From assembly GCF_023015985.1 (NCBI RefSeq), contig NZ_JALKAO010000002.1, positions 620,001 through 684,000 on the forward strand: a DNA stretch of 64,000 nt. The letters are read 5' to 3'. The DNA comes from Marivita sp. S6314 (lineage in GTDB: Bacteria > Pseudomonadota > Alphaproteobacteria > Rhodobacterales > Rhodobacteraceae). The notes under the pieces were generated by a model that did no database searches, had not been told where the DNA came from, and saw only the letters and a program-made list of their open reading frames with translations. Shown here piece after piece: positions 37,267-46,339 of the stretch (positions within the stretch are counted from its first letter, which is position 1; each line of letters starts with the position of its first letter). A program made the translations under genes and the position numbers.

Positions 37267-38136
37267 TTAGGTGTCGCGCGAGATAACGAACTGCGCCGCG
37301 TCATTCAAGGTATTCGCCCGCGCCCCATAGGGCGACAAGGCATCACAGGCTTCGGCGACCAAGTCGCGCGCACGTCGCTTTGCGCCGTCGAGGCCCAACA
37401 AGGAGACAAACGTGGCTTTGCCGCGATCCGCGTCTTTGCCAACCGCCTTTCCGACCGTCGTTTCGTCACCTTCAATATCCAAGATGTCGTCCGCAATTTG
37501 AAAGGCAAGGCCAAGCGCGGTTGCGTATCGGGTCAGTGGGGCCCGGTCCGCCTGCGCCAGCCGCGCCCCCGCTTCGGCGGACCAGACTATCAGCGCGCCG
37601 GTTTTACCCGCCTGAAGATCGGTGATCTGCGCCAGCGTCAGCGGCGCATCCGCGCTTTCGGCGGCGATATCAAGGGCCTGGCCCATCACCATCCCCGCGC
37701 GACCCGACGCCTGAGCAAGGCTCAGCGCAAGATCGGCGCGTACAGACGCATCGCCATGGCATGCAGGGTCAAGCACAAGTTCGAACCCAAGCGTCTGAAG
37801 CGCGTCCCCGACAAGCACTGCTGTGCCTTCGTCCCATTTGCGATGCACGGTGGGTTGCCCGCGCCGCAGGTCGTCATCATCCATGCAGGGCAAGTCGTCA
37901 TGCACAAGGCTATAGGCGTGGATTGCTTCGATCGCAGACGCGGCCCAAACCGATTGCGCCTCGGGCACCCCATGCAGCCGCGCACTTTCCATCACCAGAA
38001 AGCCCCGCAGCCTTTTGCCACCGGCCACAGCATAGCGCATGCCCTCGATCACCGGCAGCGTCGTCTGTCCCGCGAGAACGGTTTGCAAATGCGCCTGAAC
38101 CCGGGCCGCGTCAGATGTCAGAACGTCCTTGAACAC
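37267..38136 (-). CDS. ispA: Farnesyl/geranyl diphosphate synthase
   Basis: The 289-residue prenyltransferase has both aspartate-rich Mg motifs, DDLPCMDDDD (about 80-89) and DDILD, with GGKRLRG near the N-terminus. It builds FPP from IPP and DMAPP and sits directly before dxs. xseB is 8 bases upstream. Confidence 0.97.
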   Translation of the reverse strand: MFKDVLTSDAARVQAHLQTVLAGQTTLPVIEGMRYAVAGGKRLRGFLVMESARLHGVPEAQSVWAASAIEAIHAYSLVHDDLPCMDDDDLRRGQPTVHRKWDEGTAVLVGDALQTLGFELVLDPACHGDASVRADLALSLAQASGRAGMVMGQALDIAAESADAPLTLAQITDLQAGKTGALIVWSAEAGARLAQADRAPLTRYATALGLAFQIADDILDIEGDETTVGKAVGKDADRGKATFVSLLGLDGAKRRARDLVAEACDALSPYGARANTLNDAAQFVISRDT

Positions 38137-38144
38137 GCCGCACC

Positions 38145-38387
38145 CTATTGGGGATCGACGGGCGTCGTTCCGGTCGGTTGTCCGTCAGCGTCCAGTGTGA
38201 TCGCGGCGACCTTTTCCTGCGCTTCGTTCAGCTTGGCCTCACAGCGTTTTTTCAACGCCGCGCCACGTTCATAAAGCGCGATGGATTCCTCAAGCGCGAC
38301 ATCGCCGCGTTCCAGTTGCCCGACAACCTTTTCAAGCTCGGCCATCGCCGCTTCGAAGCTCATTTCATCTACAGGCGTGTCGCTCAC
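38145..38387 (-). CDS. xseB: Exodeoxyribonuclease VII small subunit
   Basis: The 80-residue protein has the XseB core FEAAMAELEKVVGQLERGDV followed by LEESIALYERGAALKKRCEA. It is the small subunit of exonuclease VII; the large subunit gene is not in the window. It overlaps the HDAC-like gene by 4 bases. Confidence 0.96.
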   Translation of the reverse strand: MSDTPVDEMSFEAAMAELEKVVGQLERGDVALEESIALYERGAALKKRCEAKLNEAQEKVAAITLDADGQPTGTTPVDPQ

Positions 38388-39310
38388 TTTGCGGCCTCCA
38401 TCAATTCTTCCACATGCACGCGGGCACTCGCGGCGAGGGCAGACAAATCATACCCCCCTTCCAGAGTCGAGACGACCCGCCCGTCGCAAATCTCGGCCGC
38501 CAATGCGCAAAGCTCTTGCGTCAGCCAGCGGAAATCCTCGGTCGACCACTGCAATTCGGCCAGGGGATCGTCCTGATGCGCATCAAAGCCCGCCGAAAGG
38601 ATGATCAGCTCGGGCGCGAACTCCCGCAGGCGGGGAAACACCTGCGTTTCATAAGCCGCCCGCATCTCGGCCCCGCCAGAGCGCGGCGGCAAAGGAACAT
38701 TCAGCACGTTGTCATGCGCACCACGTTCCGATGGGTCACCAGTTCCGGGCCAAAGCGGCATTTGCTGGCTTGTGATGATCAGCGCGCGGACTTCGTCCCA
38801 CAGAAGGTCCTGCGTCCCGTTGCCGTGATGGACATCAAAATCCACAACGGCCACACGAGACAATCCATGCGCTTCAAGTGCATGTTTCGCCCCGATCGCG
38901 GCATTCCCGAACAGGCAGAACCCCATCGCCGTCGACTTTTCCGCATGATGGCCCGGCGGCCGAATGGCACAAAAGGCGTTTCTGACCTCCTGATCCAGAA
39001 CCATGTTCACGGCTTTGACCACGGCTCCTGCCGCACGCGATGCCGCGCGTCCGGTTCCCGGTGACGCCCAGGTGTCGGCATCAATCTGGTGCCGCCCTTC
39101 GGAGGGCAGCGATGCCCGGATCCCGTCGATATAGGATTGCGGATGGACATAGCGCAGATGGGCGTCGTCCACCTCGGGGGCCGTTTCGCGCTGTAGGTCC
39201 AGATCCTGAAGCACATGAAGAACATGCTCCAGCCGCGCCACGCGTTCCGGATGCCCATCCGGTGTCACGTGTTCCAGACAATCTGCATGTGTGATCAACG
39301 CCGTCGCCAT
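38384..39310 (-). CDS. Histone deacetylase-like amidohydrolase (AcuC/HDAC family)
   Basis: The 308-residue protein has the HDAC fold with RPPGHHAEKSTAMGFCLFGN, VAVVDFDVHHGNGTQDLLW (zinc ligands D and H) and the ILSAGFDAHQDDPLA segment. Bacterial members deacetylate polyamines or acetylated proteins. The gene lies between petR and xseB on the same strand; its start is 47 bases from the petR stop. Confidence 0.9.
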   Translation of the reverse strand: MATALITHADCLEHVTPDGHPERVARLEHVLHVLQDLDLQRETAPEVDDAHLRYVHPQSYIDGIRASLPSEGRHQIDADTWASPGTGRAASRAAGAVVKAVNMVLDQEVRNAFCAIRPPGHHAEKSTAMGFCLFGNAAIGAKHALEAHGLSRVAVVDFDVHHGNGTQDLLWDEVRALIITSQQMPLWPGTGDPSERGAHDNVLNVPLPPRSGGAEMRAAYETQVFPRLREFAPELIILSAGFDAHQDDPLAELQWSTEDFRWLTQELCALAAEICDGRVVSTLEGGYDLSALAASARVHVEELMEAAK

Positions 39311-39356
39311 GCGCAGCCCCCCTGCTTTTTTCTTAATAGTATCTCAATCCGACGGA

Positions 39357-40055
39357 TCAGTCGGGTGCCAACATATACCCGGCACCGCGCACCGTCTGCA
39401 AATAGCGCGGCTGTTTCGGGTTGTCCTCAAGCTTGCGCCGCAGGCGGGTGATCTGAACATCGACCGCACGTTCCTGGCTTTGGCCGCGATCCCGGCCCAG
39501 TTCTTCGACCAGTTGCGACCGGCTCAGTGCCTCACCGGGCTTGGCCGCAAACACTTTCATCAACTGGATCTCGGTCGAGGTCAGCCGCACAAGATCTTCA
39601 CCACGCCACATCTCGGCGCGCTCGGTGTCATAGCGGATGGGGCCTAGGCTCAGGTATTTCGGTGCACCATCATCGGCAATCTGTTCGGGCATCCGGCGCA
39701 GAATGGCATTGATCCGCAACAGCAGTTCCTTGGGCTCGAACGGTTTTGCCAGATAATCGTCAGCCCCGGCCTCAAGCCCTGCGATGCGATCTTCGGTTTC
39801 GGCCCGCGCTGTCAACAAAAGGATCGGCGTCGTCGACGTTTCCCGAATGCCCTTCGTCAGGCTGATCCCGTCCTCACCCGGCATCATCACATCCAGCACG
39901 ATCAGATCGAAATCGAGCCCCGACAGGATACGGCGCGCATGCGCGGCATCGCGCGCGGCACTGACCAGGAACCCGTTCCGGATGAGAAACTTCTGCAACA
40001 GCCCACGAATACGCTCATCATCATCGACAATCAGCAGATGTGCGTCTGGATCCAT
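39357..40055 (-). CDS. petR: PetR-like OmpR-family response regulator
   Basis: The 232-residue protein has a receiver domain with the acidic pair DDDER, phosphoacceptor aspartate in LIVLDVMMPGEDG, TAR and KPF, and an OmpR-type winged helix (LTSTEIQLMKVFAAKPGEAL, DVQITRLRRKLEDNPKQPRY). It is 4 bases downstream of the MarR-type PetP, the arrangement of petP-petR in Rhodobacter. No histidine kinase is adjacent, and petABC are not in the window. Confidence 0.85.
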   Translation of the reverse strand: MDPDAHLLIVDDDERIRGLLQKFLIRNGFLVSAARDAAHARRILSGLDFDLIVLDVMMPGEDGISLTKGIRETSTTPILLLTARAETEDRIAGLEAGADDYLAKPFEPKELLLRINAILRRMPEQIADDGAPKYLSLGPIRYDTERAEMWRGEDLVRLTSTEIQLMKVFAAKPGEALSRSQLVEELGRDRGQSQERAVDVQITRLRRKLEDNPKQPRYLQTVRGAGYMLAPD

Positions 40056-40059
40056 ACTC

Positions 40060-40587
40060 TTAACGACCTTCCCTCAAAGCCAGATACGCGCGGCGCATAT
40101 CGTCATCCATCATCGCTTCCAGCACCGTTTTGAACCCTGCGACGGCCTCTGGTCCGGCTTTGCGGAACGCGTCCCGCATCCGGGCACGCTGGGCGTCCGA
40201 CAATTGCCGTTCAAGGGCCTGTCCCGCTTCGGTCAATGTCAAATGCCGTTCTCTCTTATCGCTGCGACCTACATGGCTTTCGACAAGACCATCTTCGATC
40301 AGGGTCCGCAACACACGGTTCAGCGATTGCTTGGTGACCCCCAGAATGGCCAGCAGGTTGTTCACCGTTGTCATCGGCGCGCAATGGATGAAATGCAGCG
40401 CACGGTGATGCGCGCGCCCGTAAGACATGCCCTCAAGGATACGGTCAGGATCGGCGGTGAACCCGCGATAGGCAAAGAACATCGCCTCAATGCCCTGCCG
40501 CAATTGCTCATCGGTGAGATAAAGCAAGGCCTGTCCGCTCGCGGCGCTGGGGGGATGTCCCTCTGCCATGGTCTTTTTGCGTCCCAT
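40060..40587 (-). CDS. petP: PetP-like MarR-family regulator
   Basis: The 175-residue protein has a MarR winged helix (HHRALHFIHCAPMTTVNNLL, LGVTKQSLNRVLRTLIEDGL, DKRERHLTLTEAG). Starting at MGRKKTMAEG (40587) fits the usual length; a second ATG lies at 40569. In Rhodobacter, PetP acts with PetR. It is divergent from ilvE. Confidence 0.8.
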   Translation of the reverse strand: MGRKKTMAEGHPPSAASGQALLYLTDEQLRQGIEAMFFAYRGFTADPDRILEGMSYGRAHHRALHFIHCAPMTTVNNLLAILGVTKQSLNRVLRTLIEDGLVESHVGRSDKRERHLTLTEAGQALERQLSDAQRARMRDAFRKAGPEAVAGFKTVLEAMMDDDMRRAYLALREGR

Positions 40588-40733
40588 CGGTCTTTTCGTT
40601 GCTCCCGAAAATACGTCAGTCTTGTTGACATTCCAAGGACCAAATGGTAGCGAATCCCAGTTTTGGCGCAACTTTATGTCCGATCCGGACCTATCTTGCG
40701 CAATTTTTGAAAATCCGGGTAGGGAGAGATGAC

Positions 40734-41603
40734 ATGGCCGGAACATATGATGATCGCGATGGAACAATCTGGATGGATGGCCAGATGGTCGATTGGCGCG
40801 AGGCCAATGTCCACATTCTGACCCACGCCATGCATTATGCAAGTTCGGTTTTCGAAGGCGAACGCGCGTATAACGGCAAGATCTTCAAATCGCGGGAACA
40901 TTCCGAACGACTGAAGCGCTCGGCCCAGATGATTGATTTCGAAATCCCCTATTCGGTGGACGAAATCGAAGCGGCCAAGAAGGCGGTTTTGGAAGCCAAC
41001 GGTCAAACCGACGCCTATGTGCGCGCCATGGCGTGGCGCGGTGCCGGCGAAGACATGGGTGTCGCCTCTGCGCGCAACCCGGTCCGTCTGGCCATCGCGA
41101 CGTGGGAATGGGGTGCCTATTACGGTGACGCCAAGATGAAGGGCGCAAAGCTCGACATTTCCAAATGGAAGCGCCCGTCGCCCGAAACGATCCCCAGCCA
41201 CGCCAAGGCAGCCGGTCTTTACATGATCTGCACCATGTCCAAGCACGCGGCCGAGGCCAAAGGCTGTTCCGACGCCATGATGTTCGACTATCGCGGCTAC
41301 GTGGCCGAAGCGACAGGGGCGAACATTTTCTTCGTCAAAGACGGTGAAGTGCACACGCCTGACCCCGATTGCTTCCTCAACGGGATCACCCGCCAGACCG
41401 TGATTGGCATGCTCAAAGAACGCGGCGTGACCGTTCATGAGCGCCACATCATGCCGGAAGAGCTGGAAAGCTTCGAACAGTGCTGGCTGACGGGCACCGC
41501 CGCTGAGGTCACCCCGGTTGGCCAGATTGGCGACTATACATTCGACGTCGGCGCCCTGACCCGCGATATCGCGGAAAGCTACGAAAAGCTGGTTCGCCTT
41601 TAA
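40734..41603 (+). CDS. ilvE: Branched-chain amino acid aminotransferase
   Basis: The 289-residue PLP enzyme has the fold-IV aminotransferase segments HAMHYASSVFEGERAYNGKI, SHAKAAGLYM with the catalytic lysine, and YVAEATGANIFFVKDG. It transaminates Leu, Ile and Val. An AGGGAGAG site lies just before the ATG (40734). A TTGACA at 40625-40630 may be its -35. The stop overlaps the citF start by 1 base. Confidence 0.93.
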   Translation: MAGTYDDRDGTIWMDGQMVDWREANVHILTHAMHYASSVFEGERAYNGKIFKSREHSERLKRSAQMIDFEIPYSVDEIEAAKKAVLEANGQTDAYVRAMAWRGAGEDMGVASARNPVRLAIATWEWGAYYGDAKMKGAKLDISKWKRPSPETIPSHAKAAGLYMICTMSKHAAEAKGCSDAMMFDYRGYVAEATGANIFFVKDGEVHTPDPDCFLNGITRQTVIGMLKERGVTVHERHIMPEELESFEQCWLTGTAAEVTPVGQIGDYTFDVGALTRDIAESYEKLVRL

Positions 41604-43102
41604 TGGAGCCCCGACCGGGCCTGCCTGCCTTTCTCGAAGGCTATGGCCCGGTCACCCCCTGGACGAACGCGCCGCTTGCCTTGCCGCCCCGGCGCATGGC
41701 GCGTCCTGCTACCCAGCCCAAAACAGTCCCGAACCTGCTTACTGCACTAGAGCGTGCCGATCTGCACGACGGCGCGGTCCTGTCGTTTCACCACCATTTG
41801 CGCAACGGCGACGCTCTAATGGCCCATGCGCTTCAGCTTTGCGCGAAGATGGGCCTGCGCAATTTGCACATCGCGCCATCGTCAATTTTCCCCTGCCACG
41901 CTGCCTTGGTGCCGTTGATCCAGCGCGGCGTAATCACGCGGATCACAACCAGCTACATGAACGGCCCGGTGGCAGATGCGGTGCGCGCAGGCCACCTTGC
42001 GACGCCTGCCGTTCTGCAAACCCATGGCGGGCGGGCCGCGGCAATCGAAGACGGGCGACTGCCGATTGATCTGGCTATAATCGCCGCCCCCGCCGTTGAC
42101 GATGCAGGCAATATCACCGGTGCAATCGGACGGTCGGCCTGTGGTCCGTTGGGGTATGCGATGGTCGATGCAGCCCACGCCCGTTACGTGATCGCCGTCA
42201 CCGACGCCTCGCGCACACCGCTTCCGCGCATCTGCATTCCAGCGCTGCGGATTGACCAGATCACACAGGTCGACAGCCTTGGCGACGCGACCCAAATCAC
42301 GTCGGGAACAACTGCCAAGCCGCCCAATGCCCAAGGTCAGAAGATCGCAGAGATGACCGCGCGCGTGGTGTTCGAAGCCTTCCGGAACGATCCTGCCTTC
42401 AGCTTTCAAACCGGCGCGGGCGCGACCTCTTTGGCCACCGCAAACGCCCTGGCCCCCTTGATGCACGCGGCACAGATGAAAGGCGATTTCGCAAGCGGCG
42501 GGATCACGGCGCCCCTGGTCGACATGCACCATGCGGGGTTGTTTACCCGGCTACAAGACGTGCAAGCCTTTGATCTGGTCTCGGCCCGATCCTATGCCAC
42601 CGATCCTGATCATATGGGGATATCAGCGTCCGAGTATGCCAGCCCGGCCCGTACGGATGCGGTTTCCAGACAATTGGCCTGCGCCGTTCTGGGGGCCACA
42701 GAGGTTGACCGCGCCTTCAATGTCAACGTCACAACAACCAGCGACGGACGCATCATCGGGGGATCAGGCGGACACAGCGACGTGGCACAGGACGCCCGCC
42801 TGACCATCGTGACCACACCCACCCGTGCGCGCGGCGGGCCAAAGGCTGTTCCGTCGGTTTTGCACCGAACAACGCCCGGATCGTCGGTGGATCTGGTTGT
42901 CACCGAAGCCGGAGTGACCTTTGCCTCCGACAAGTGGGATTGGTTGAAACCGGCGCTACGAACGGCGGGAGTGCCGATGATCTCGGCCACGGACGTGTTT
43001 GCCGACATGACCCCACGCAATCCCTTCCCCTCGCAAAAGAAAACCGTCGCGGTGAGCGAACACCGCGACGGTCGTGTCATAGACTTGATCCGCGCGGGTT
43101 AG
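41603..43102 (+). CDS. citF: Citrate lyase alpha subunit-like CoA transferase
   Basis: The 499-residue protein fits CitF (citrate:acetyl-ACP transferase): SFHHHLRNGDALMAHALQL, NLHIAPSSIFPCHAALVPLI, SYMNGPVADAVRAG, QTHGGRAAAIEDGRL and GGSGGHSDVAQDA with a C-terminal VVTEAGVTFA. No citD, citE, citX or citG gene is present in the window, so it may be an orphan transferase. It follows ilvE by a one-base overlap and converges with the ABC permease, their stops overlapping by 4 bases. Confidence 0.85.
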   Translation: MEPRPGLPAFLEGYGPVTPWTNAPLALPPRRMARPATQPKTVPNLLTALERADLHDGAVLSFHHHLRNGDALMAHALQLCAKMGLRNLHIAPSSIFPCHAALVPLIQRGVITRITTSYMNGPVADAVRAGHLATPAVLQTHGGRAAAIEDGRLPIDLAIIAAPAVDDAGNITGAIGRSACGPLGYAMVDAAHARYVIAVTDASRTPLPRICIPALRIDQITQVDSLGDATQITSGTTAKPPNAQGQKIAEMTARVVFEAFRNDPAFSFQTGAGATSLATANALAPLMHAAQMKGDFASGGITAPLVDMHHAGLFTRLQDVQAFDLVSARSYATDPDHMGISASEYASPARTDAVSRQLACAVLGATEVDRAFNVNVTTTSDGRIIGGSGGHSDVAQDARLTIVTTPTRARGGPKAVPSVLHRTTPGSSVDLVVTEAGVTFASDKWDWLKPALRTAGVPMISATDVFADMTPRNPFPSQKKTVAVSEHRDGRVIDLIRAG

Positions 43103-44289
43103 CCCGGCGACATCCCGCGAAGCCGTTCGGACCGACGGCGCAGAATCTCCACCGCTGTCAGCAAACAGATCGAGATCGCAACAAGGATCGTGGCCGCCGC
43201 CAGGATCGTTGGCGAGATCTGTTCGCGCAGGCCGGTGAACATCTGCCATGGCAGCGTCTGCAATTCGGCAGAGCCGATGAACAGAACCACCACAACTTCG
43301 TCAAACGACGTGATGAACGCGAACAATCCACCCGAAATCACACCCGGCAGGATCAGCGGCATCTGCACCTTGAAGAAGGTCGTCACCGGGTTCGCACCCA
43401 TATTCGCAGCCGCCCGCGTCAGGGACTTGTCAAAGCCCACCAGCGTTGCGGTTACGGTGATGATCACAAAGGGAATACCCAGCACAGCGTGGGCCAGAAC
43501 GACGCCCCAATAGGTGCCGACAATCCCGATCTTGGAATAGAAAAAGTACATGCCGGTTGCCGAAATGATCAGCGGCACGATCATCGGAGAGATCAGAATG
43601 GCCATGATCGCCCGTTTGCCCGGCACATGAGACTGGCTCAGTCCGATGGCGGCCAGAGTGCCGAGCGTGACCGAGATAAACGTCGCGACCGGTGCGATCA
43701 TCAGCGAGTTTTTCACCGCGCTCGTCCATTCCGTGTTCGTCAGGAAGTCGCGGTAGTGCTTTAGCGAATAGCCTTCGGGATCGAACCGCAGCATTTCAGG
43801 CGTGAAGGTAAAGAAGTCCTGCGCGTTGAACGACAGTGGCATCACCACCACGATGGGCGTGATCAGGAAAAAGAAGATCACGCCGCACAGCACCCGGAAA
43901 CTATAGTGCCACAACACCTGGCCACCGGTCAGATACGGCACCAGATGCGCGCGGTAGCGGCCCATGCCTATCCAGTAGATAAACCAGCCAAAGAACCAGC
44001 CGAACAGCGCACCAAGAATAGCGCCCGGAACGCCACTGAGGAAGAACCCGGCAAGACCTGCCACGCCAATAAGCGTCCAGCGCACGGGCTTTTCCATCTC
44101 TTCGCCCAGCACCTGCATCGCCAGGAACGCCAGTGCGGCCATAAGGATCGCCCCGACAACAATGCCAAGCAATCCCGACCCCTGCGCGGTACCGACAAAG
44201 AGCCCCAGGAATGCCCCGGCTGCCGCCAGCGTGCCCATCGTGAAGCCGATCGGCTTTTTCTCAATCGGTGTGAGTATGGCTTCCGACAT
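43099..44289 (-). CDS. ABC permease (PotC type) with extra N-terminal membrane region
   Basis: The 396-residue protein is longer than a usual PotC (about 260). Residues 1-125 form an extra segment with about four helices (FTMGTLAAAGAFLGLFVGTA, GIVVGAILMAALAFLAMQVL, LGALFGWFFGWFIYWIGM), then the normal six-helix permease (from about residue 130) with the EAA loop TRAAANMGANPVTTFFKVQM. It is the last gene of a polyamine-type ABC operon and lies 3 bases downstream of its partner permease. Confidence 0.88.
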   Translation of the reverse strand: MSEAILTPIEKKPIGFTMGTLAAAGAFLGLFVGTAQGSGLLGIVVGAILMAALAFLAMQVLGEEMEKPVRWTLIGVAGLAGFFLSGVPGAILGALFGWFFGWFIYWIGMGRYRAHLVPYLTGGQVLWHYSFRVLCGVIFFFLITPIVVVMPLSFNAQDFFTFTPEMLRFDPEGYSLKHYRDFLTNTEWTSAVKNSLMIAPVATFISVTLGTLAAIGLSQSHVPGKRAIMAILISPMIVPLIISATGMYFFYSKIGIVGTYWGVVLAHAVLGIPFVIITVTATLVGFDKSLTRAAANMGANPVTTFFKVQMPLILPGVISGGLFAFITSFDEVVVVLFIGSAELQTLPWQMFTGLREQISPTILAAATILVAISICLLTAVEILRRRSERLRGMSPG

Positions 44290-44292
44290 GGC

Positions 44293-45972
44293 TCAGCCCC
44301 CCAATTTCACGTTGTCGATGCCGACGATCCGGTCGTAGGCCCAGTAGAGCGCCAACACGACCACCAGCAGGATTGACCCCAAGGCGGCAGCAAGGCCCCA
44401 GTTGAGTGAACTGGAAATGTGATAGGCAATCCGGTTCGAGATAAAGATACCCGATGTCCCGCCGACGATTTCCGGCGTGATGTAGTAGCCAATCGACAGG
44501 ATGAACACGAGGATCGATCCCGCACCAATGCCCGGCACAGACTGTGGGAAATAGACCCGCCAGAACGTTGTCCAGTTGGTCGCCCCCAAAGACTTGGCCG
44601 CACGCACATAAGAGGGCGGAATGGTCGACATAACCGAGTACATCGGCAGGATCATGAACGGCAGCAGGATATGCGTCATCGCAACAATCGTGCCGAACTG
44701 GTTGTTGATCATCTGCAAGCGCCCGTCATCGGCCACCATGCCCAGCCACACCAACGTGTCGTTGATCACACCCTGATTCTGCAACATCACCTTCCACGCA
44801 GACGTCCGCACAAGCAAAGACGTCCAGAACGGCAGCAGAACAAGGATCATCAACAGGTTGGCCGTCCGCATGGGCAGGTTCGATAGAAGGTATGCAATCG
44901 GATAGCCCAGCAAGATGCAAGACGCCGTGATGACAAGGCTCATGAACAACGTGCGCTGAAACAGCTTCGCGTAGATGCGCTCATCTTCATCCCGGAGCGA
45001 AATCCCGTCCGGTGTCTTTTCCAAGTCGGCGGCGGTCGCAAAATACCCGATCGTGTAATCCGGGCTGTACGCCTTGATGACCCGCCAGTTTTCCAGAAGC
45101 AGCCAGTCTTCGTCGATCTCTTCAAAACCGTCCTTGAAGGTGATCGTCTCGAACGTCGGATCGGCAACCAAAGCATCCGCGGCCTTGAGCATGTCCGCGC
45201 GTGGCCCGGAATACCCCGACACATCGACGTCCAGCAGATCCTGATAGAGCGCGGTGTGCACCATGGTCCACGGCTCTTCTTCCAGCGGATTGTCTTCATC
45301 CACTGTTTGAACGAACTCCGCAAAGATCTGATAGGCCTCAGCGGTGCGCGGCAGAAGGGCCTCGATATCGTCCCGCAACGCCACGCGGGGCGCGGTGCTT
45401 TCGCCATCCCAGGATTCAAGTTGTGAAATCCAAGTCGCATCCCCCATCAACTCGGCCCAGGGGCGCGCTTCGTCCCAATCCCCGTTCAGGTCCTTGAACT
45501 GGTCCTGATACACCTCACCGATGTCATCCAGACCACGACCCGCGCGGCGGAACATCGAGGACATACCGGACTCTTCGTAGTTCAAACGCGACCCAAGCCG
45601 TGTGTGTGCCTTGTTTTCAGCGGCAATGAAAAGATCGTAATAGGCCGCTTCAAACACCTCTTCCGGCGGCAATTCACCGGCATTTGCGTCCCAGTCCTGC
45701 AAGGCTTCGGTGGCGCGCGGCATCGTGTCGGACACGATCTGGTTCTCGACCGACCGGAACAGCATGTCCGCAATCGGCGCGATAAACGTGATGAGCACGA
45801 ACAGCAAAAGCGGGGCAATCAGCGCCAGCGCGCGCAGCTTCTGTGCACGCAGTGCCCGTGCCAGGCTTTTCTTGAGCGGACGACCATCAGCGGCGATCAT
45901 CTGGCCTGATGCATCCCTGCCGTCATTTGGTGCCGCCCCTCCGGGGGTCTGGGAGCTTGTTGCGTCCGTCAT
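44293..45972 (-). CDS. ABC permease (PotB type) with large extracytoplasmic insertion
   Basis: The 559-residue protein has a first membrane helix (about residues 45-70, ALALIAPLLLFVLITFIAPI), then about 230 residues rich in Asp/Glu (residues 85-320) that are predicted to be outside the membrane, and then the usual five helices from about 335 with the EAA loop YVRAAKSLGATNWTTFWRVY. A normal PotB has no such insertion; it may be a built-in substrate-capturing or docking domain. The ATG at 45972 has GGAAGGT upstream. Confidence 0.88.
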   Translation of the reverse strand: MTDATSSQTPGGAAPNDGRDASGQMIAADGRPLKKSLARALRAQKLRALALIAPLLLFVLITFIAPIADMLFRSVENQIVSDTMPRATEALQDWDANAGELPPEEVFEAAYYDLFIAAENKAHTRLGSRLNYEESGMSSMFRRAGRGLDDIGEVYQDQFKDLNGDWDEARPWAELMGDATWISQLESWDGESTAPRVALRDDIEALLPRTAEAYQIFAEFVQTVDEDNPLEEEPWTMVHTALYQDLLDVDVSGYSGPRADMLKAADALVADPTFETITFKDGFEEIDEDWLLLENWRVIKAYSPDYTIGYFATAADLEKTPDGISLRDEDERIYAKLFQRTLFMSLVITASCILLGYPIAYLLSNLPMRTANLLMILVLLPFWTSLLVRTSAWKVMLQNQGVINDTLVWLGMVADDGRLQMINNQFGTIVAMTHILLPFMILPMYSVMSTIPPSYVRAAKSLGATNWTTFWRVYFPQSVPGIGAGSILVFILSIGYYITPEIVGGTSGIFISNRIAYHISSSLNWGLAAALGSILLVVVLALYWAYDRIVGIDNVKLGG

Positions 45973-46261
45973 GGCGTACCTTCCACAAAAAGTCTGGTGC
46001 ATGTTGCGCTGCTGCGGCGAAGACTGGCGATGCCCTGGAAATCAGGGGCGTCAAACGCGCGCTGCGCGAGGGGTGTTTCGGAAATTTCCATATCGACCCG
46101 GCAGTGTACTGCGTGGCCTTTGAACGTTGGGGACTGACTGGTCGGCTTCAAAACGCGGATGCGCGCACCGGACTGACCCCTTGCGCGACGCGCAGGTTTG
46201 TCCGTGTAAGCGTCTGACCCGCCATCCTTGATCCGGTCAATGATATCGCCTTTCGGCATGA
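45969..46261 (-). CDS. Possible 97-residue ORF between binding-protein and permease genes
   Basis: The space of 367 bases (45973-46339) between the solute-binding protein and permease genes holds one open frame starting MPKGDIIDRIKDGGSDAYTD. A GGGGACAGC lies about 7 bases before its ATG, and its TGA overlaps the permease ATG (ATGA). Its codons are partly C/G-ended. The product is basic, has no membrane helix and no recognised family. It may be chance; the coupled end is the main reason to list it. Confidence 0.3.
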
Positions 46262-46280
46262 ATGCTGTCCCCGTCTGATT

Positions 46281-46303
46281 GGGGCAGACCACTGGTCTGC
46301 CCC
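46281..46303 (-). terminator. Intercistronic hairpin after the binding-protein gene
   Basis: Arms GGGGCAGACC and GGTCTGCCCC with a 3-base loop lie 37 bases past the stop of the solute-binding gene. Such hairpins often protect the upstream mRNA and lower expression of the permease genes. Confidence 0.6.
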
Positions 46304-46339
46304 GGTTGCGTCGGGCGGGTTAACCCCGCCTCGCAGCGC

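Noticed and set aside
40644-40733. Upstream in-frame ATG for ilvE at 40644
   Set aside because: The residues it would add are not aminotransferase-like and the ATG at 40734 has a much better ribosome site.
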